Shown here: piece by piece, positions 47,468 to 57,082 of the stretch | Numbering within the stretch: the stretch's first letter is position 1 | Layout of the letters: every line of letters begins with the position of its first letter | Origin: Actinobaculum sp. oral taxon 183 str. F0552 | Lineage (GTDB): Bacteria; Actinomycetota; Actinomycetes; Actinomycetales; Actinomycetaceae | DNA: 64,000 bases | Direction of reading: 5' to 3' | Assembly: GCF_000466165.1 (NCBI RefSeq) | Contig: NZ_KE951428.1 | Coordinates: forward strand, 1 to 64,000 | Notes under the pieces: generated by a model | The model's input: the letters and a program-made list of their open reading frames with translations, nothing else | Told to the model about the DNA's origin: nothing | The model's database searches: none | Translations under genes and position numbers: made by a program

Positions 47468-50400
47468 TTACGACCGGCGACGCCGTGCCGTGAGCGCGGC
47501 ACCCGCGGCGAGCGCGCCCAGACCGAGGGCCGCCAAACCGATGATGCTCGCACCCGTTCGGGGCAGCGAACCGCCCTTCTCGGCTGTGGCCGACGGGGAG
47601 GACGCGCCCGGCTGCGACGGCTGAGTCGACGCCTTCGGAGTGGGCTCCCCAGCCTTGGGGGTAGGCTTGGCCACCAGCGTGTAGTCGTTGACGAAATCAG
47701 CTTCGACGATCTGGCCCTTCTCGCCGACGGTCACCTTCTGAGCCGCGGGGGCCTTGAGGGTGTAGCCGGCGAGTTCAGCGGATCCAGACCTCTCCATGAC
47801 CGTGCACTGGGTGCCGACCGGAAGCCTATGGCCGGATTTGACGGCGACGCCGTCGCCTTTGGCGATCAGGCTCCCCTTGACACCGTTGGTGCACGCGTAG
47901 TCGAAGGCGAAGTCCCTGCCTTCCTGGCCTGACGCGCCCGAGACCTTCTTGGCGACGGCGAAGTCGCCGACGTGGCGCGTGTAGGCGTTCGTGAAGCTCA
48001 GGGCGACCACGGAATCCTTGGCTCCGATGGTCACGGTCTGAGTTTGCGGAGCGGCGAGGTCATAGCCCGCGACCTGGGCGGCAGCGGCGTTCTCCCTGAC
48101 GGTGCACTTCGCTCCGGACGGCAGCCGATGTCCGGCCTTGACCGGGGAGCCGTCGGCGCGAGCCGTGAGGGATCCGGAGACCTTGCCTTCGTGCGATTCG
48201 CACACGTAGTCGAACGTGAAGGCCTTCGCCTTCAGGGTCGAATCCTCCAGGCCCTCGGCCTTCTTCACCACGGAGAAGGCGCCGCGGTCGAGCGTGTAGG
48301 TGTTGGTCGCGTTGACGGCGATCGCCGCCCCATCGGTCACGTTGAAGGTGACGGAACCGTCCTTGCCCGCCTTCCCGTTGGCGGAGATCGCCGTGGAGTG
48401 CTTGGCGTTCTTGGCGGCGGCGTTCTTCTCGGTCACCGTGCAGGAGCCGGTCGGAACGTCGGCGACGGACTGCGACTTGCCGGCCGCCACCGTCACGGTT
48501 CCCTCGATCGTCTTGGCGCCCGAGGAGTCGACGCAGGCGTAGGCGAAGTCGAACGCCTTGGGCGCCAGGCCGGCGCCGTCGCCGTCAACGGTCTTTCCGA
48601 TCGTGAAGCCGCCGACCAAGCGGGTGTAGGTGTTCGTCACCGTCACCGGAGTCTTCGCCCCCTTGGCGATCGTCACCTTGGGGGTGTCGACGGCGGTGGC
48701 CAGCGAATAGCCGTCACGCTGAGCGGAGGCCTGCCTTTCGGAGATGTCGCATGACGTTCCCACGGGCACGGCCGGGCCCTGGACCAGGGTGCCGTTCCCG
48801 GGAACCTTGAGGCTGCCCTTCGTACCGTCCGTGCACGCGTAGTCGACGTCGAAGACGCCCTTGGCGAAGTCGGCGCCGTTGGAGACGACGGCTTTCCTCA
48901 CGGTGAAGCTGCCCATGTCGCGAGCGTAGGTGTTCTTCGCGGTGACCGTGACGGTCGAGCCTTTGGCGATCGTCACCTTGCTCTGGGAAAGCTCGGCTTT
49001 CAGGGAATGGTCGGCGATCTGGGCGGAGGACTCCTCCTCGGCGATCGCGCACGTGGCGCCGGCGCGCAGCGAGGGGCTCCTGACGGCTTTTCCATCGCCG
49101 GGGACGCTCAGCCTGCCCTTGCCGTCCGGGCCGCAGTCATACGTGAAGGCGTAGGAGCGGGCCTTGCCGGCGTCGTTGCCCGCCACGGACTTGGCGATGG
49201 AGAAGTCGCCGACCTGCGGGGTGTAGGCGTTGACGAACGCCAGGGGAACGACGCCTCCGGCCTTGGAGATCGTGACCGTCTTGGCGGCTTCGGCCTTCAG
49301 ATCGTAGCCGGGGACGCCGGCCGACGCCTGGTCCTCGGTCACCTTGCACGTCGTTCCGAGTTTGGCCTGGACTCCGGACTGGACGGCCCGGCCGTCGCCC
49401 TTGACCTTGATCTTGCCGGACTGCCCGTCGGAGCACTGGTAGGCGAAGGCGAACTCTTTGGAGGTCACGTTCGCGCCGGTGCCGGACTTGACCACGGAGA
49501 AGGTACCGAGCTGCTGGCTCACGGCGTTGGTCAGCTCGACGGCGGTCGACTTCCGGTCCTCGACGGCGAAGGAGTTCTTGACCTGGCCACCCACCTTGAA
49601 CTCAGGAGTGCCCCATGCGATCCCGGGCACGGCCGGAGACGCCGAGGCCGGGTCCTCGCTCAGCTCGATCGTGGTTCCCTTGGGGAAGGTCGCGGCCGTG
49701 AAATTCGCTTTCTGCCCTGCAACCACGGTGAAGTCGACCGTGCCGCCCGTCCTGGAGGCGTTCACAGCCCCCGGAGCCTTCCATCCCTTGTAGGATTCCA
49801 CGGTCGCTCCGCCGGGAAGCGTGTACTTGACCTTGACGGTGAACTTCGTTCCCTTGGCGACCTTGCCGGAGCCCTCGCCCTCCAGGAGCTTGGTCACGTT
49901 GAAGGTTCCGAAACCGGCTTCCATCTTGACGTCGACGGTGAAGGAGTCCGAGTAGTAGCGCTCGAACCTGGCTGCGCGTTCGGTTCCCGCGAGGGTCGCC
50001 TGATTGACGTACTTGAAGCCGGGCTGGATGAGGCCGTTGTGCGTCGTGGGCCTGGTCAGGTAGGAAATCCTGTAGTTCGTATTCGGCGCCCACGGTCCGG
50101 TGGCCGTAATCGTCGCGGTGTTCCCCCGCTTGGTCACGGTCAGGTCGAAGTCGCCGTACTTGGTGGTCCAGTCCTTGCCCGTGGCCGCGGTCAGGACGAT
50201 GTCCCTGTCCTTGGGCTCGGAGGCGCTGGAGCGTATCGACAGCTGGTAGTGCTGGAGATCGTCGATGAAGGCCTGGCCCGGTCCGAGGACGTCCGTGAAC
50301 GTGATGCTCGAGCGCGTCTTGCCGTCGAACTTCGTCGGCTTGCCCGCCTGGCTCAGCGCCTGGGCGGCGTAGTCCGAGCCGAAGTTGATCCCCCAGTAGA

Positions 50401-51022
50401 TGAGGTTCGACTTCGAGTTGATGTCTCCACCCACCTTGTCGAGAGTGCCGGGCGTGTACGCGGATTTCGGCCTCTGCTTTATCCCGCCGCCCGGAATGTC
50501 GACGCTGACGGTGCTGCCGTCGACGGTGACGGCGGCCTTGCCGGAGCTCATCGCCTCGGTGACGCTCAGCAGAGCGGTGGCGCTGCCGTGGAATCCGGTG
50601 AAGCCCTGCCTGCGGAGCTCGTCGACTTTGCCGTTGAACGAGCAGACGATGTCCTTCTTGGTCAGGTCGCATTTGCCGACCACAACCTGCGTGCCGTTGT
50701 GGTCGACCTTGAGCTCCCTCGTGTGGGGGTGTTCGAGGTTCTCGAAGACCTTGGGGAGCTTGACTGTGAAGGAATCGCCCGAGGTGAGGGTGGTGTTGCG
50801 GGCATCCCAGTCGAATGTGAGCTTGGCGATGTCGCGAGTGTACAACGGGGGTTTCAGTTCGTTGCCGTTGGCGTCGGATTTGGTGAGCTTGAGATTGGCG
50901 ATGGTCACCTTGCCGGCCGCGTGTGCGGGAGCGACGAAGCCGATCAGCGGAAAGAGCGTGGCGAGCAGGACGGCCATGACGGCCGGCGCTCGGCGACGCC
51001 CGGAAATGACGCTGGAGGTCAC
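47468..51022 (-). CDS. LPxTG-anchored surface protein with seven DUF5979-type repeats
   Basis: 1184 residues. Signal peptide 1-36 (cleavage near AHAAG). Residues 37-370 form an adhesin-like head with Ig-like beta sandwich features (DSFTVKLPKVFENL, YWGINFG, NYRISYLTRP). From about 370, seven repeats each begin G-x-F-x-(V/I)-x-K (near 370, 505, 602, 702, 800, 914, 1017) and end with a V-x-(F/V)-x-N-x-Y-T strand, the pattern of DUF5979 stalk domains. A Pro/Ser linker precedes LPRTG at 1153-1157, a hydrophobic helix and RRRRS, so sortase links it to the wall. Start is GTG at 51022 with AAAGGA five bases ahead. No sortase gene is adjacent, so a housekeeping sortase is assumed. Likely adhesin. Confidence 0.92.
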   Translation of the reverse strand: MTSSVISGRRRAPAVMAVLLATLFPLIGFVAPAHAAGKVTIANLKLTKSDANGNELKPPLYTRDIAKLTFDWDARNTTLTSGDSFTVKLPKVFENLEHPHTRELKVDHNGTQVVVGKCDLTKKDIVCSFNGKVDELRRQGFTGFHGSATALLSVTEAMSSGKAAVTVDGSTVSVDIPGGGIKQRPKSAYTPGTLDKVGGDINSKSNLIYWGINFGSDYAAQALSQAGKPTKFDGKTRSSITFTDVLGPGQAFIDDLQHYQLSIRSSASEPKDRDIVLTAATGKDWTTKYGDFDLTVTKRGNTATITATGPWAPNTNYRISYLTRPTTHNGLIQPGFKYVNQATLAGTERAARFERYYSDSFTVDVKMEAGFGTFNVTKLLEGEGSGKVAKGTKFTVKVKYTLPGGATVESYKGWKAPGAVNASRTGGTVDFTVVAGQKANFTAATFPKGTTIELSEDPASASPAVPGIAWGTPEFKVGGQVKNSFAVEDRKSTAVELTNAVSQQLGTFSVVKSGTGANVTSKEFAFAYQCSDGQSGKIKVKGDGRAVQSGVQAKLGTTCKVTEDQASAGVPGYDLKAEAAKTVTISKAGGVVPLAFVNAYTPQVGDFSIAKSVAGNDAGKARSYAFTYDCGPDGKGRLSVPGDGKAVRSPSLRAGATCAIAEEESSAQIADHSLKAELSQSKVTIAKGSTVTVTAKNTYARDMGSFTVRKAVVSNGADFAKGVFDVDYACTDGTKGSLKVPGNGTLVQGPAVPVGTSCDISERQASAQRDGYSLATAVDTPKVTIAKGAKTPVTVTNTYTRLVGGFTIGKTVDGDGAGLAPKAFDFAYACVDSSGAKTIEGTVTVAAGKSQSVADVPTGSCTVTEKNAAAKNAKHSTAISANGKAGKDGSVTFNVTDGAAIAVNATNTYTLDRGAFSVVKKAEGLEDSTLKAKAFTFDYVCESHEGKVSGSLTARADGSPVKAGHRLPSGAKCTVRENAAAAQVAGYDLAAPQTQTVTIGAKDSVVALSFTNAYTRHVGDFAVAKKVSGASGQEGRDFAFDYACTNGVKGSLIAKGDGVAVKSGHRLPVGTQCTVMERSGSAELAGYTLKAPAAQKVTVGEKGQIVEADFVNDYTLVAKPTPKAGEPTPKASTQPSQPGASSPSATAEKGGSLPRTGASIIGLAALGLGALAAGAALTARRRRS

Positions 51023-51445
51023 AGTATTCCTTTCATACGCGTGAAATATGGCGCAGGTACGCCATGAAGAAAGGTGCCGCCCCGCTGCGTGACGGCGAGG
51101 CGACGTTTTAGCGTGATGAGATTACCATCGGGATGTCGACGTGGCAAAACGCTGCGGCGCGACAACGCCGCGGGAGGATGCGCGTACCGCCTTCCATGAC
51201 ATGCCGTGCACTGCGCCGAGGCGGCGATCGCGAATGCCCGCGGCAATCTTCAGTTCCGGGTGGATGCGCCTGCGCGGGCTGCGCCCGCCTGCCTCCGGCA
51301 CCGGACGATTCCGTCGCGGCCGGGCCGGTCTGCCGCTGCGGCAGATTCGTTGAGGCCGCCGGCTGCCCGCTCGCACATGCGTCCGCAGGCATGGCGATGG
51401 GGTGGCGATTCGCACGAATCGCCACCCCATTCGGCCGATGCAGGA
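51023..51445. other. Intergenic region upstream of the surface protein gene
   Basis: 423 bp between fba and the surface protein, both minus. The part next to the GTG is AT-richer and should hold the promoter. The rest is GC-rich and I see no gene, tRNA or repeat in it apart from the fba hairpin at 51397-51430. Confidence 0.6.
51397..51430 (-). terminator. Hairpin after fba
   Basis: Perfect 16-base arms ATGGGGTGGCGATTCG and complement with two central bases, 16 bases after the fba stop. No T-run on the minus strand, but the stem is strong. Confidence 0.7.
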
Positions 51446-52474
51446 TTACTTCATCTTCGTGCCCACGGAACCGAGGCGCTGACAGGCCTCGAGGACGCGG
51501 GCGGCCATGCCCGCCTCGGCCTCCTTGCCCCACGAGCGCGGGTCGTACTTCTTCTTGTTGCCGACCTCGCCGTCGACCTTGAGCACGCCGTCGTAGTTGC
51601 GGAACATGTGATCGGCGACGGGCCGGGTGAACGCGTACTGGGTGTCGGTGTCGACGTTCATCTTGATGACGCCGTTGGCCACGGCGAGCGCGATCTCGTC
51701 CGCCGTGGAACCGGAGCCGCCGTGCATGACGAGGTCGAAGGGGCGGTTGTTCTTCCAGCCGACCTTCACGGCGACCTCTTCCTGGATGGTGCCGAGGATC
51801 TCCGGGCGGAGCTTGACGTGGCCGGGCTTGTAGACGCCGTGGACGTTGCCGAAGGTCAAGGCCGTCAGATAGCGGCCCTTCTCGCCCAGTCCGAGGGCCT
51901 CGACGGTCTTGAGGGCGTCTTCGGTGGTGGTGTAGAGCTTCTCGTTGATCTCGCCGACCACACCGTCCTCTTCGCCGCCGACGACGCCGATCTCGATCTC
52001 CAGGATCGTGTTCGCCTTCTGGGACAGGGCGAGCAGCTCCTGGGCGATCTCGAGGTTTTCGGCGAGGGGGACGGCCGAGCCGTCCCACATGTGGGACTGG
52101 AAGAAGGGAAGGCGGCCCGCCTTGTGCTCTTCGGCTTCGAGCTCCAGGAGCGGGCGGACCCATGAGTCGATGTTCTGCTTGGCGCAGTGGTCCGTGTGGA
52201 GAGCCACCGTCACGGGGTAGTTCTTGGCCACTTCGCGGGCGTACGCGGCTATGGCGAGGGAGCCGGCGACACGGTCCTTGACGGTGGGGCCGGAAGCGTA
52301 TTCGGCACCGCCGACGGAAATCTGGATGATGCCGTCGGACTCGGCTTCGGTGAAGCCCCGAAGGGCGGCGTTCAGAGTCTGGGAGGATGTCACGTTGATG
52401 GCCGGGTAGGCGAACTTGCCTTCTTTGGCGCGGTTGAGCATCTCTGCGTATACTTCGGGAGTTGCGATACCCAC
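51446..52474 (-). CDS. fba: Class II fructose-bisphosphate aldolase
   Basis: Zinc enzyme cleaving fructose 1,6-bisphosphate to triose phosphates. 342 residues, class IIA length. Zinc and active-site motifs VALHTDHCAK (about 92-101), ILEIEIGVVGGEEDGV (about 168-183) and LVMHGGSGST (about 250-259) are intact. The start is GTG at 52474, preceded by AAGGAG at eight-base spacing. It is monocistronic. Together with FruK it completes fructose entry into glycolysis. Confidence 0.96.
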   Translation of the reverse strand: MGIATPEVYAEMLNRAKEGKFAYPAINVTSSQTLNAALRGFTEAESDGIIQISVGGAEYASGPTVKDRVAGSLAIAAYAREVAKNYPVTVALHTDHCAKQNIDSWVRPLLELEAEEHKAGRLPFFQSHMWDGSAVPLAENLEIAQELLALSQKANTILEIEIGVVGGEEDGVVGEINEKLYTTTEDALKTVEALGLGEKGRYLTALTFGNVHGVYKPGHVKLRPEILGTIQEEVAVKVGWKNNRPFDLVMHGGSGSTADEIALAVANGVIKMNVDTDTQYAFTRPVADHMFRNYDGVLKVDGEVGNKKKYDPRSWGKEAEAGMAARVLEACQRLGSVGTKMK

Positions 52475-52689
52475 GAAAAATCTCCTTAGCGATAGGTGCC
52501 TGGACCCTCTTATTCTCTCATTTCACCGGATAAATACAATAGCCTTAGGACCCGGCGCAATTGGCAGCCCATGAGGTTTGGATCACAAGGGCGTTCGAAG
52601 GGCGGGCCGGTTGCGGATCCAGGCCGGTGCGGGAGAGAGTCCGCCTCGCACACCGGCCCGAAAGAGCTGCGCACACCAGTCGGTCCCGG

Positions 52690-52902
52690 CTAGGTCGATT
52701 CCCCTTTCCGGCGGCGGACCGCAAAATACTTGATTCCGACGTCCGCGAGCTTCATGGTCAATCCCATGAAGAAAACGGCGATGTAGACGGAATCCACCTT
52801 GACGCTCTCTATCTCTTGCAGCGCAAGAACCCCGTACACTGCGAAGAACGCGATGAGACCCGAGATCGAGGTGAAGATGAGAATTTTCCCCTTGTCCTTC
52901 AT
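52690..52902 (-). CDS. Small two-helix membrane protein (70 aa)
   Basis: 70 residues with two hydrophobic segments (ILIFTSISGLIAFFAVYGVL and VYIAVFFMGLTMKLADVG) and a basic RRRKGE end. No family recognised. The ATG at 52902 has AAGGAGGTGAT eight bases upstream, an eleven-base match to the 16S anti-Shine-Dalgarno, which picks this start over upstream in-frame codons and predicts strong translation. It follows trmH on the same strand by 78 bp. Confidence 0.7.
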   Translation of the reverse strand: MKDKGKILIFTSISGLIAFFAVYGVLALQEIESVKVDSVYIAVFFMGLTMKLADVGIKYFAVRRRKGEST

Positions 52903-52980
52903 CGGCATCACCTCCTTCGAAAGCCAATGCCTACTGCATTGTACCAATCGGAATGGCCCGATGGTTGCAACTCGTCGCAG

Positions 52981-53700
52981 TCATCGCACCGGAGGCCGTC
53001 GGTGCTGGACGATCCACCAGTGCATGGCGATGGCCGCGGCTGCGGCGACGTTCATGGAGCGGGTCGAACCGTACTGTTCGATGCGCACCGCCCTCTGGCA
53101 GGCCGCGAGAAGACCGGCGGATATGCCCGCCGATTCCTGGCCGAAGACGAGCACGCACCGTTCGGGCAGCCGCGTGGACTCCAGCGGCGCCGAGTCGGGC
53201 GGGTTGTCGACCGCGACCATCATGTAGCCGTGGCCCCGCGCCCACTCGGCGAGGTCGGAGACGCCGGGCCGGTGGTGGACGTCGATGTATCTGTCGGTGA
53301 CGAGCGCTCCGCGCCGATTCCAGCGCCGTCGGCCGACGATGTGCACTCCTCCGACGTTGAAGGCGTTGGCGGTGCGCACGATCGAGCCGATGTTCAGGTC
53401 GTGCTCGAGGTTCTCGATGGCCACGTGAAGGGCCGAGCGGGTCGGGGCGAGGTCGTCGCGTATGGCCTCGACGCTCCAGTAGCGGTAGCGGTCGACGACG
53501 TTGCGCCGGTCGCCTTCGCGCAGGAGTTCGGGGTCCAGGCGCGGGTCGTCGGGCCAGGGCTGCGGGGCCGGGCCCACGCCGACGCCCATCCGAGCGGTCC
53601 CGAGCGAGGGGTCGCCGGGCGGGCCGGAACGCAGGCCGCCTTTCTCCGAGGGGACGGCCCGCCGCGGGGAGCCCCCTTCACCCGGGTCGTCGGCCGTCAC
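52981..53700 (-). CDS. SpoU/TrmH-family RNA methyltransferase
   Basis: 239-residue SPOUT methyltransferase for 2'-O-methylation of tRNA or rRNA. Motif 1 NLEHDLNIGSIVRTANAF (about 110-127), motif 2 VLVFGQESAGIS (about 191-202) and motif 3 STRSMNVAAAAAIAMHW (about 218-234) are complete. The GTG at 53700 overlaps the lemA stop as GTGA; the longer open frame upstream runs antisense-like through lemA and is not coding. The target nucleoside is unknown. Confidence 0.88.
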   Translation of the reverse strand: MTADDPGEGGSPRRAVPSEKGGLRSGPPGDPSLGTARMGVGVGPAPQPWPDDPRLDPELLREGDRRNVVDRYRYWSVEAIRDDLAPTRSALHVAIENLEHDLNIGSIVRTANAFNVGGVHIVGRRRWNRRGALVTDRYIDVHHRPGVSDLAEWARGHGYMMVAVDNPPDSAPLESTRLPERCVLVFGQESAGISAGLLAACQRAVRIEQYGSTRSMNVAAAAAIAMHWWIVQHRRPPVR

Positions 53701-54464
53701 CGGCCGGGAGCCTGCGGAGACGGGCCGGGCTGGCCGTACGGGGCCGGGCCGGGTTGCTGGCCGGGAGCCTGCGGGCTCTGCGGCGCCTGACCGTACTGGA
53801 CGCCCGGAGCTGCCCCGTACGCGGCGGCCGGCTGGCCGGCCTGGCCGGGGGTCGGCCCACCGTACGGAGATCCCTGGCCCGGCTGGGGCTGCCCGCCGAA
53901 GCTCACCTGGGGGACGGCGCGGGAGGCTTCGTCGTGGACCTCGAAGTATTCGGCGTGCCGGAAGTGGAAGATCGAAGCGATGATCAAGGAGGGGAACTTC
54001 TCGCATTTCGTGTTCAGATCGCGCACATTCGAGTTGTAGAATCGGCGGCCGGCGGCGATGCGGTCCTCGGTGTTGGTCAGCTCCTGTTGGAGCTGGAGGA
54101 ACGAGGAGTCGGCGCGGAGCGTCGGATAGTTCTCGGACAGGGCGATCAGACGGGAGAGGGCCCCGGAGAGCGCGTCTTCGTTCCGGGCGCGCTGGGCGAG
54201 GTTGGCGGCGGGCGCCTCTGCGAGCCTGCGGGCTTCGACGACGGCCTGCAGCGTGGACTGCTCATAGGACATGTATCCGCGGACCGTCTCCAAGAGATTG
54301 GGGATGAGGTCGTGACGGCGGTTGAGTTCGACGTCGATCTGGCGCCAGGCCTCCTGGACGAGGTTGCGCAGACGCACGAAGCCGTTGTGGGAGACGATCA
54401 CCCAGAGGATGATGACGAGGAGGAGCAGGCCGGTGCAGAGCAAGGCGATGGTCAGGGGGGACAT
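53697..54464 (-). CDS. lemA: LemA family protein
   Basis: 255 residues: one N-terminal helix (ALLCTGLLLLVIILWVIVSH), then the LemA helical core with RNLVQEAWRQIDVELNRRHD and LIPNLLETVRGYMSYE, and YNSNVRDLN near 150-158. A C-terminal Gly/Pro/Gln-rich tail of about 65 residues is added, similar in style to the tails of the LppM-like proteins in this window. Function of LemA is unknown. pyrE lies 70 bp upstream. Confidence 0.9.
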   Translation of the reverse strand: MSPLTIALLCTGLLLLVIILWVIVSHNGFVRLRNLVQEAWRQIDVELNRRHDLIPNLLETVRGYMSYEQSTLQAVVEARRLAEAPAANLAQRARNEDALSGALSRLIALSENYPTLRADSSFLQLQQELTNTEDRIAAGRRFYNSNVRDLNTKCEKFPSLIIASIFHFRHAEYFEVHDEASRAVPQVSFGGQPQPGQGSPYGGPTPGQAGQPAAAYGAAPGVQYGQAPQSPQAPGQQPGPAPYGQPGPSPQAPGR

Positions 54465-54534
54465 TCTTCTCGCTTCCCTTCACTTCTTCAGGTTCACTTC
54501 TTCAGGGCGTTTTCGCGTGAACATCCTGCGGCCC

Positions 54535-55116
54535 TCAGGGCGAACCGGCCGCGGAGGCCAGGCCCAGGTCCGTCAGGTCGAGTGCGGCGTGATAGGGGAC
54601 GCCTTCCGCTTCGATGCGCTCCCGAGCGCCGGTGGCTCTGTCCACGACGACGGCGACCGCCAGCACGCGCGCCCCCGCCTCGCGTGCGGCGTGGAGAGCC
54701 CGGATCGGCGAACCGCCGGTGGTGGACGTGTCCTCGAGGACGACGACGCTGCGACCCTCGACGTCCGGACCCTCGATTCGACGCTTCATGCCGTGGTCCT
54801 TCGCCTCCTTGCGGACGACGAAGGCGTCGATGTCCAGGCCACGGGAGGCCGCGGCGTGCATGATCGCGGCGGCGACGGGATCCGCGCCCATCGTCAACCC
54901 GCCGACGGCGTCGACGACGCCCGCTCCGAGCCCGGCCTCTTCGAGCATGTCGAGCATGACGTGCCCGATGAGCGGACCCGCCTCGTGGTGGAGCGTGGCC
55001 CGGCGCATGTCGATGTAGTAATCCGATGTCCGGCCGGAGGCCAGCGTGAAAGCGCCCCGCTGGACGGCCAGGGTGTCGACGAGCTCGACGAGCCGCCTTC
55101 GCAGTGAATCGTTCAC
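54535..55116 (-). CDS. pyrE: Orotate phosphoribosyltransferase
   Basis: Pyrimidine synthesis: orotate plus PRPP to OMP. 193 residues. FTLASGRTSDYYIDMR (about 23-38) and the PRPP loop SVVVLEDTSTTGGSPIRA (about 121-138) are present; the flexible-loop lysines lie in RKEAKDHGMKRR. The start GTG at 55116 directly touches a GGGAGG sequence with no spacing, so translation may be weak or the true start may differ; no better codon is visible before the conserved region. Confidence 0.93.
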   Translation of the reverse strand: MNDSLRRRLVELVDTLAVQRGAFTLASGRTSDYYIDMRRATLHHEAGPLIGHVMLDMLEEAGLGAGVVDAVGGLTMGADPVAAAIMHAAASRGLDIDAFVVRKEAKDHGMKRRIEGPDVEGRSVVVLEDTSTTGGSPIRALHAAREAGARVLAVAVVVDRATGARERIEAEGVPYHAALDLTDLGLASAAGSP

Positions 55117-55307
55117 CCTCCCAGCCTAGCGGCACCGATGGGCGAGCTCGCCAGACGCGATGGGGAGAGTTGGCCTTTCCCTCCGCCGCGCCGATCCCTC
55201 CGCCGCGGCCAGCGCAGGCTCAAACCCTCCGCTGAAGCCCTGCGGATCCGATGGCGGATCCTGTTGAGGACCCTGCATCCGGTGCGGAGAGGCACCGCTA
55301 GGCGTGC

Positions 55308-56075
55308 TCATCCCCGCCCCGATATCCCCGGTCCGGCGATCCTTCGGATGAGCGAGCGCGGGGAGAGGCGAAGGACGCCCGCCAGCGCGCGGTAGCGTAA
55401 GCCGGGCGTGACGATCACCCGGCCGCGGCGCACGCCTTCGACGGCCTCTTCGGCGACGACGTTCGGGGGGATGAAGGCGGCCGCGGGCCACTGTCCGGCG
55501 TCGACGTCAACCCTTTCGTGGAATCGCGTGTGGACCAGCCCCGGGCACACGGCGGTGACGTTGACTCCCGTACCCCTGAGCTCGGCGGCCAGGCCCTCGG
55601 AGAAAGTGCGGACCCAGGCCTTGTGGGCGGAGTAGGTGCCCTGCGCGGTGAGCGCCGACATCGAGGCGACGTTGAGGATCCCCCCTCCCCCGCGCATGAC
55701 CATGCCGGGGGCGGCCGCATGGCACGTCATGAGGACGGCCCTGACCATGACGTCGAGCGCCTCGAGTTCGCGTTCGACCGAGCCTCCCACGAAGTCCTGG
55801 CCCAGGCCGAAGCCCGCGTTGTTGACCAGCAGTCCGATGGGGCGCGTCTGGCTGCGAAGGCGCGTGCAGACGGCCTCGACGCCCTCCGTCGTGGACAGGT
55901 CGGCGGCCAGTGCCTCGGTCCGTACTCCGGCGACCTGCCGCATCCTTTCAGCTGTCTCCTCGAGCCGTGCGGCGTCGCGTGCGACGAGGACGAGGTCGTT
56001 GCGTTCGGCCGCCAGGTGCCAGGCGATCTCCAGGCCGATGCCCGAGCTCGCCCCCGTGATGAGTGCGCTTCCCAT
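55308..56075 (-). CDS. Short-chain dehydrogenase/reductase (YqjQ/DltE-like)
   Basis: 255-residue SDR. TGASSGIGLEIA (about 7-18), NNAGFG (about 86), Ser in NVASMSAL and the YSAHK catalytic motif (about 149-153) are intact. C-terminal region with VTPGLRYRALAGVLRLSPR is typical of the DltE-like group. Substrate unknown; monocistronic, divergent from exonuclease III. Confidence 0.88.
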   Translation of the reverse strand: MGSALITGASSGIGLEIAWHLAAERNDLVLVARDAARLEETAERMRQVAGVRTEALAADLSTTEGVEAVCTRLRSQTRPIGLLVNNAGFGLGQDFVGGSVERELEALDVMVRAVLMTCHAAAPGMVMRGGGGILNVASMSALTAQGTYSAHKAWVRTFSEGLAAELRGTGVNVTAVCPGLVHTRFHERVDVDAGQWPAAAFIPPNVVAEEAVEGVRRGRVIVTPGLRYRALAGVLRLSPRSLIRRIAGPGISGRG

Positions 56076-56269
56076 GCTTCAAGCCTAACCGCAGCCGCGT
56101 CTGCTGCCGGTTTCCGACCGGGTGTCGGACAGGCCGCGCATGCGGGGCCGACGGGACCGGAGGGCGCCGGGGCGATGGCAGTGAGTCACCGCAACCACTC
56201 CTGGGGCCGTGAGCGCTCCGGCTGCCGGCGGGCCCCTGCGGCGCGGGTAGGCCGCGGTAGGCTGGAATC

Positions 56270-57082
56270 ATGCGTATCGCGACGTGGAACATCAATTCCG
56301 TCAGGGCGCGCACCGAGCGGGCCGTCGGCGTGCTGGGCCGCTGGAACCTGGACGTGCTGCTCCTCCAGGAGACGAAATGCAGGCCCGAGCAATTCCCCGT
56401 CGAAAGCTTCCGGGACGCCGGATACGAGGTCGCCGCGCACGGACTGGATCAGTGGAACGGCGTGGCGATCGTCTCCCGGGTGGGGATCGAGGACCTGGCC
56501 GTCGGATTCGACGGCCAGCCCGCCTTCGCCAAGGAGCACGACGACGGCGCCCTCCTGGCCGCTCCCCGGCTGGAGGCCCGGGCCATCGCGGCCACGTGCG
56601 CGGGCGTGCGAGTGTGGAGCCTGTACGTTCCCAACGGCCGGTCCGTGGACGACCCCCACTACCGGTACAAGCTCGACTTCCTGGCGCGCCTGAGGGAGGA
56701 AGCCGCCTCGGCGCTCGCCGCAGACCCGGGCACCCAACTGCTCCTAGCCGGAGACTGGAACGTGATCCCCGAGGACGGCGACGTATGGGACCCCGAGCTC
56801 TTCAGGGACGGGCTGTACGCGAGCGGCCCGGAGCGCCGAGCCTTCCAGGCCTTCGGCGAGGCGGGGTTCGTCGAGGTCACGCGTCAAGCGGAAGAGGCGC
56901 CCTACACGTTCTGGGACTACCAGCGGCTCCGCTTCCCGAAGAACCACGGCATGCGCATCGACTTCGCCTGGGCGGCTCCGAAGCTCGCCTCGCGGGTCAC
57001 CGGCGCCCACATCGACCGCAACGAGCGCAAAGGAAAGGGCGCCTCGGACCACGTCCCCGTGATCATCGACATGGAGGATTGA
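56270..57082 (+). CDS. xthA: Exodeoxyribonuclease III / AP endonuclease
   Basis: Mg-dependent 3'-5' exonuclease and AP endonuclease in base excision repair. 270 residues. Motifs IATWNINSVRAR (about 3-14), LLLQETKC (Glu about 36), YVPNGR, LLAGDWNVIPEDGDVWD (about 159-175) and the end GASDHVPVIIDME with catalytic Asp-His are complete. Monocistronic, with the MFS gene 149 bp downstream. Confidence 0.95.
   Translation: MRIATWNINSVRARTERAVGVLGRWNLDVLLLQETKCRPEQFPVESFRDAGYEVAAHGLDQWNGVAIVSRVGIEDLAVGFDGQPAFAKEHDDGALLAAPRLEARAIAATCAGVRVWSLYVPNGRSVDDPHYRYKLDFLARLREEAASALAADPGTQLLLAGDWNVIPEDGDVWDPELFRDGLYASGPERRAFQAFGEAGFVEVTRQAEEAPYTFWDYQRLRFPKNHGMRIDFAWAAPKLASRVTGAHIDRNERKGKGASDHVPVIIDMED

Noticed and set aside
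51108-52163. Minus-strand 351-codon frame spanning fba and its downstream spacer
   Set aside because: Shadow of fba; Arg/Pro/Gly-rich composition typical of a frame-shifted reading.
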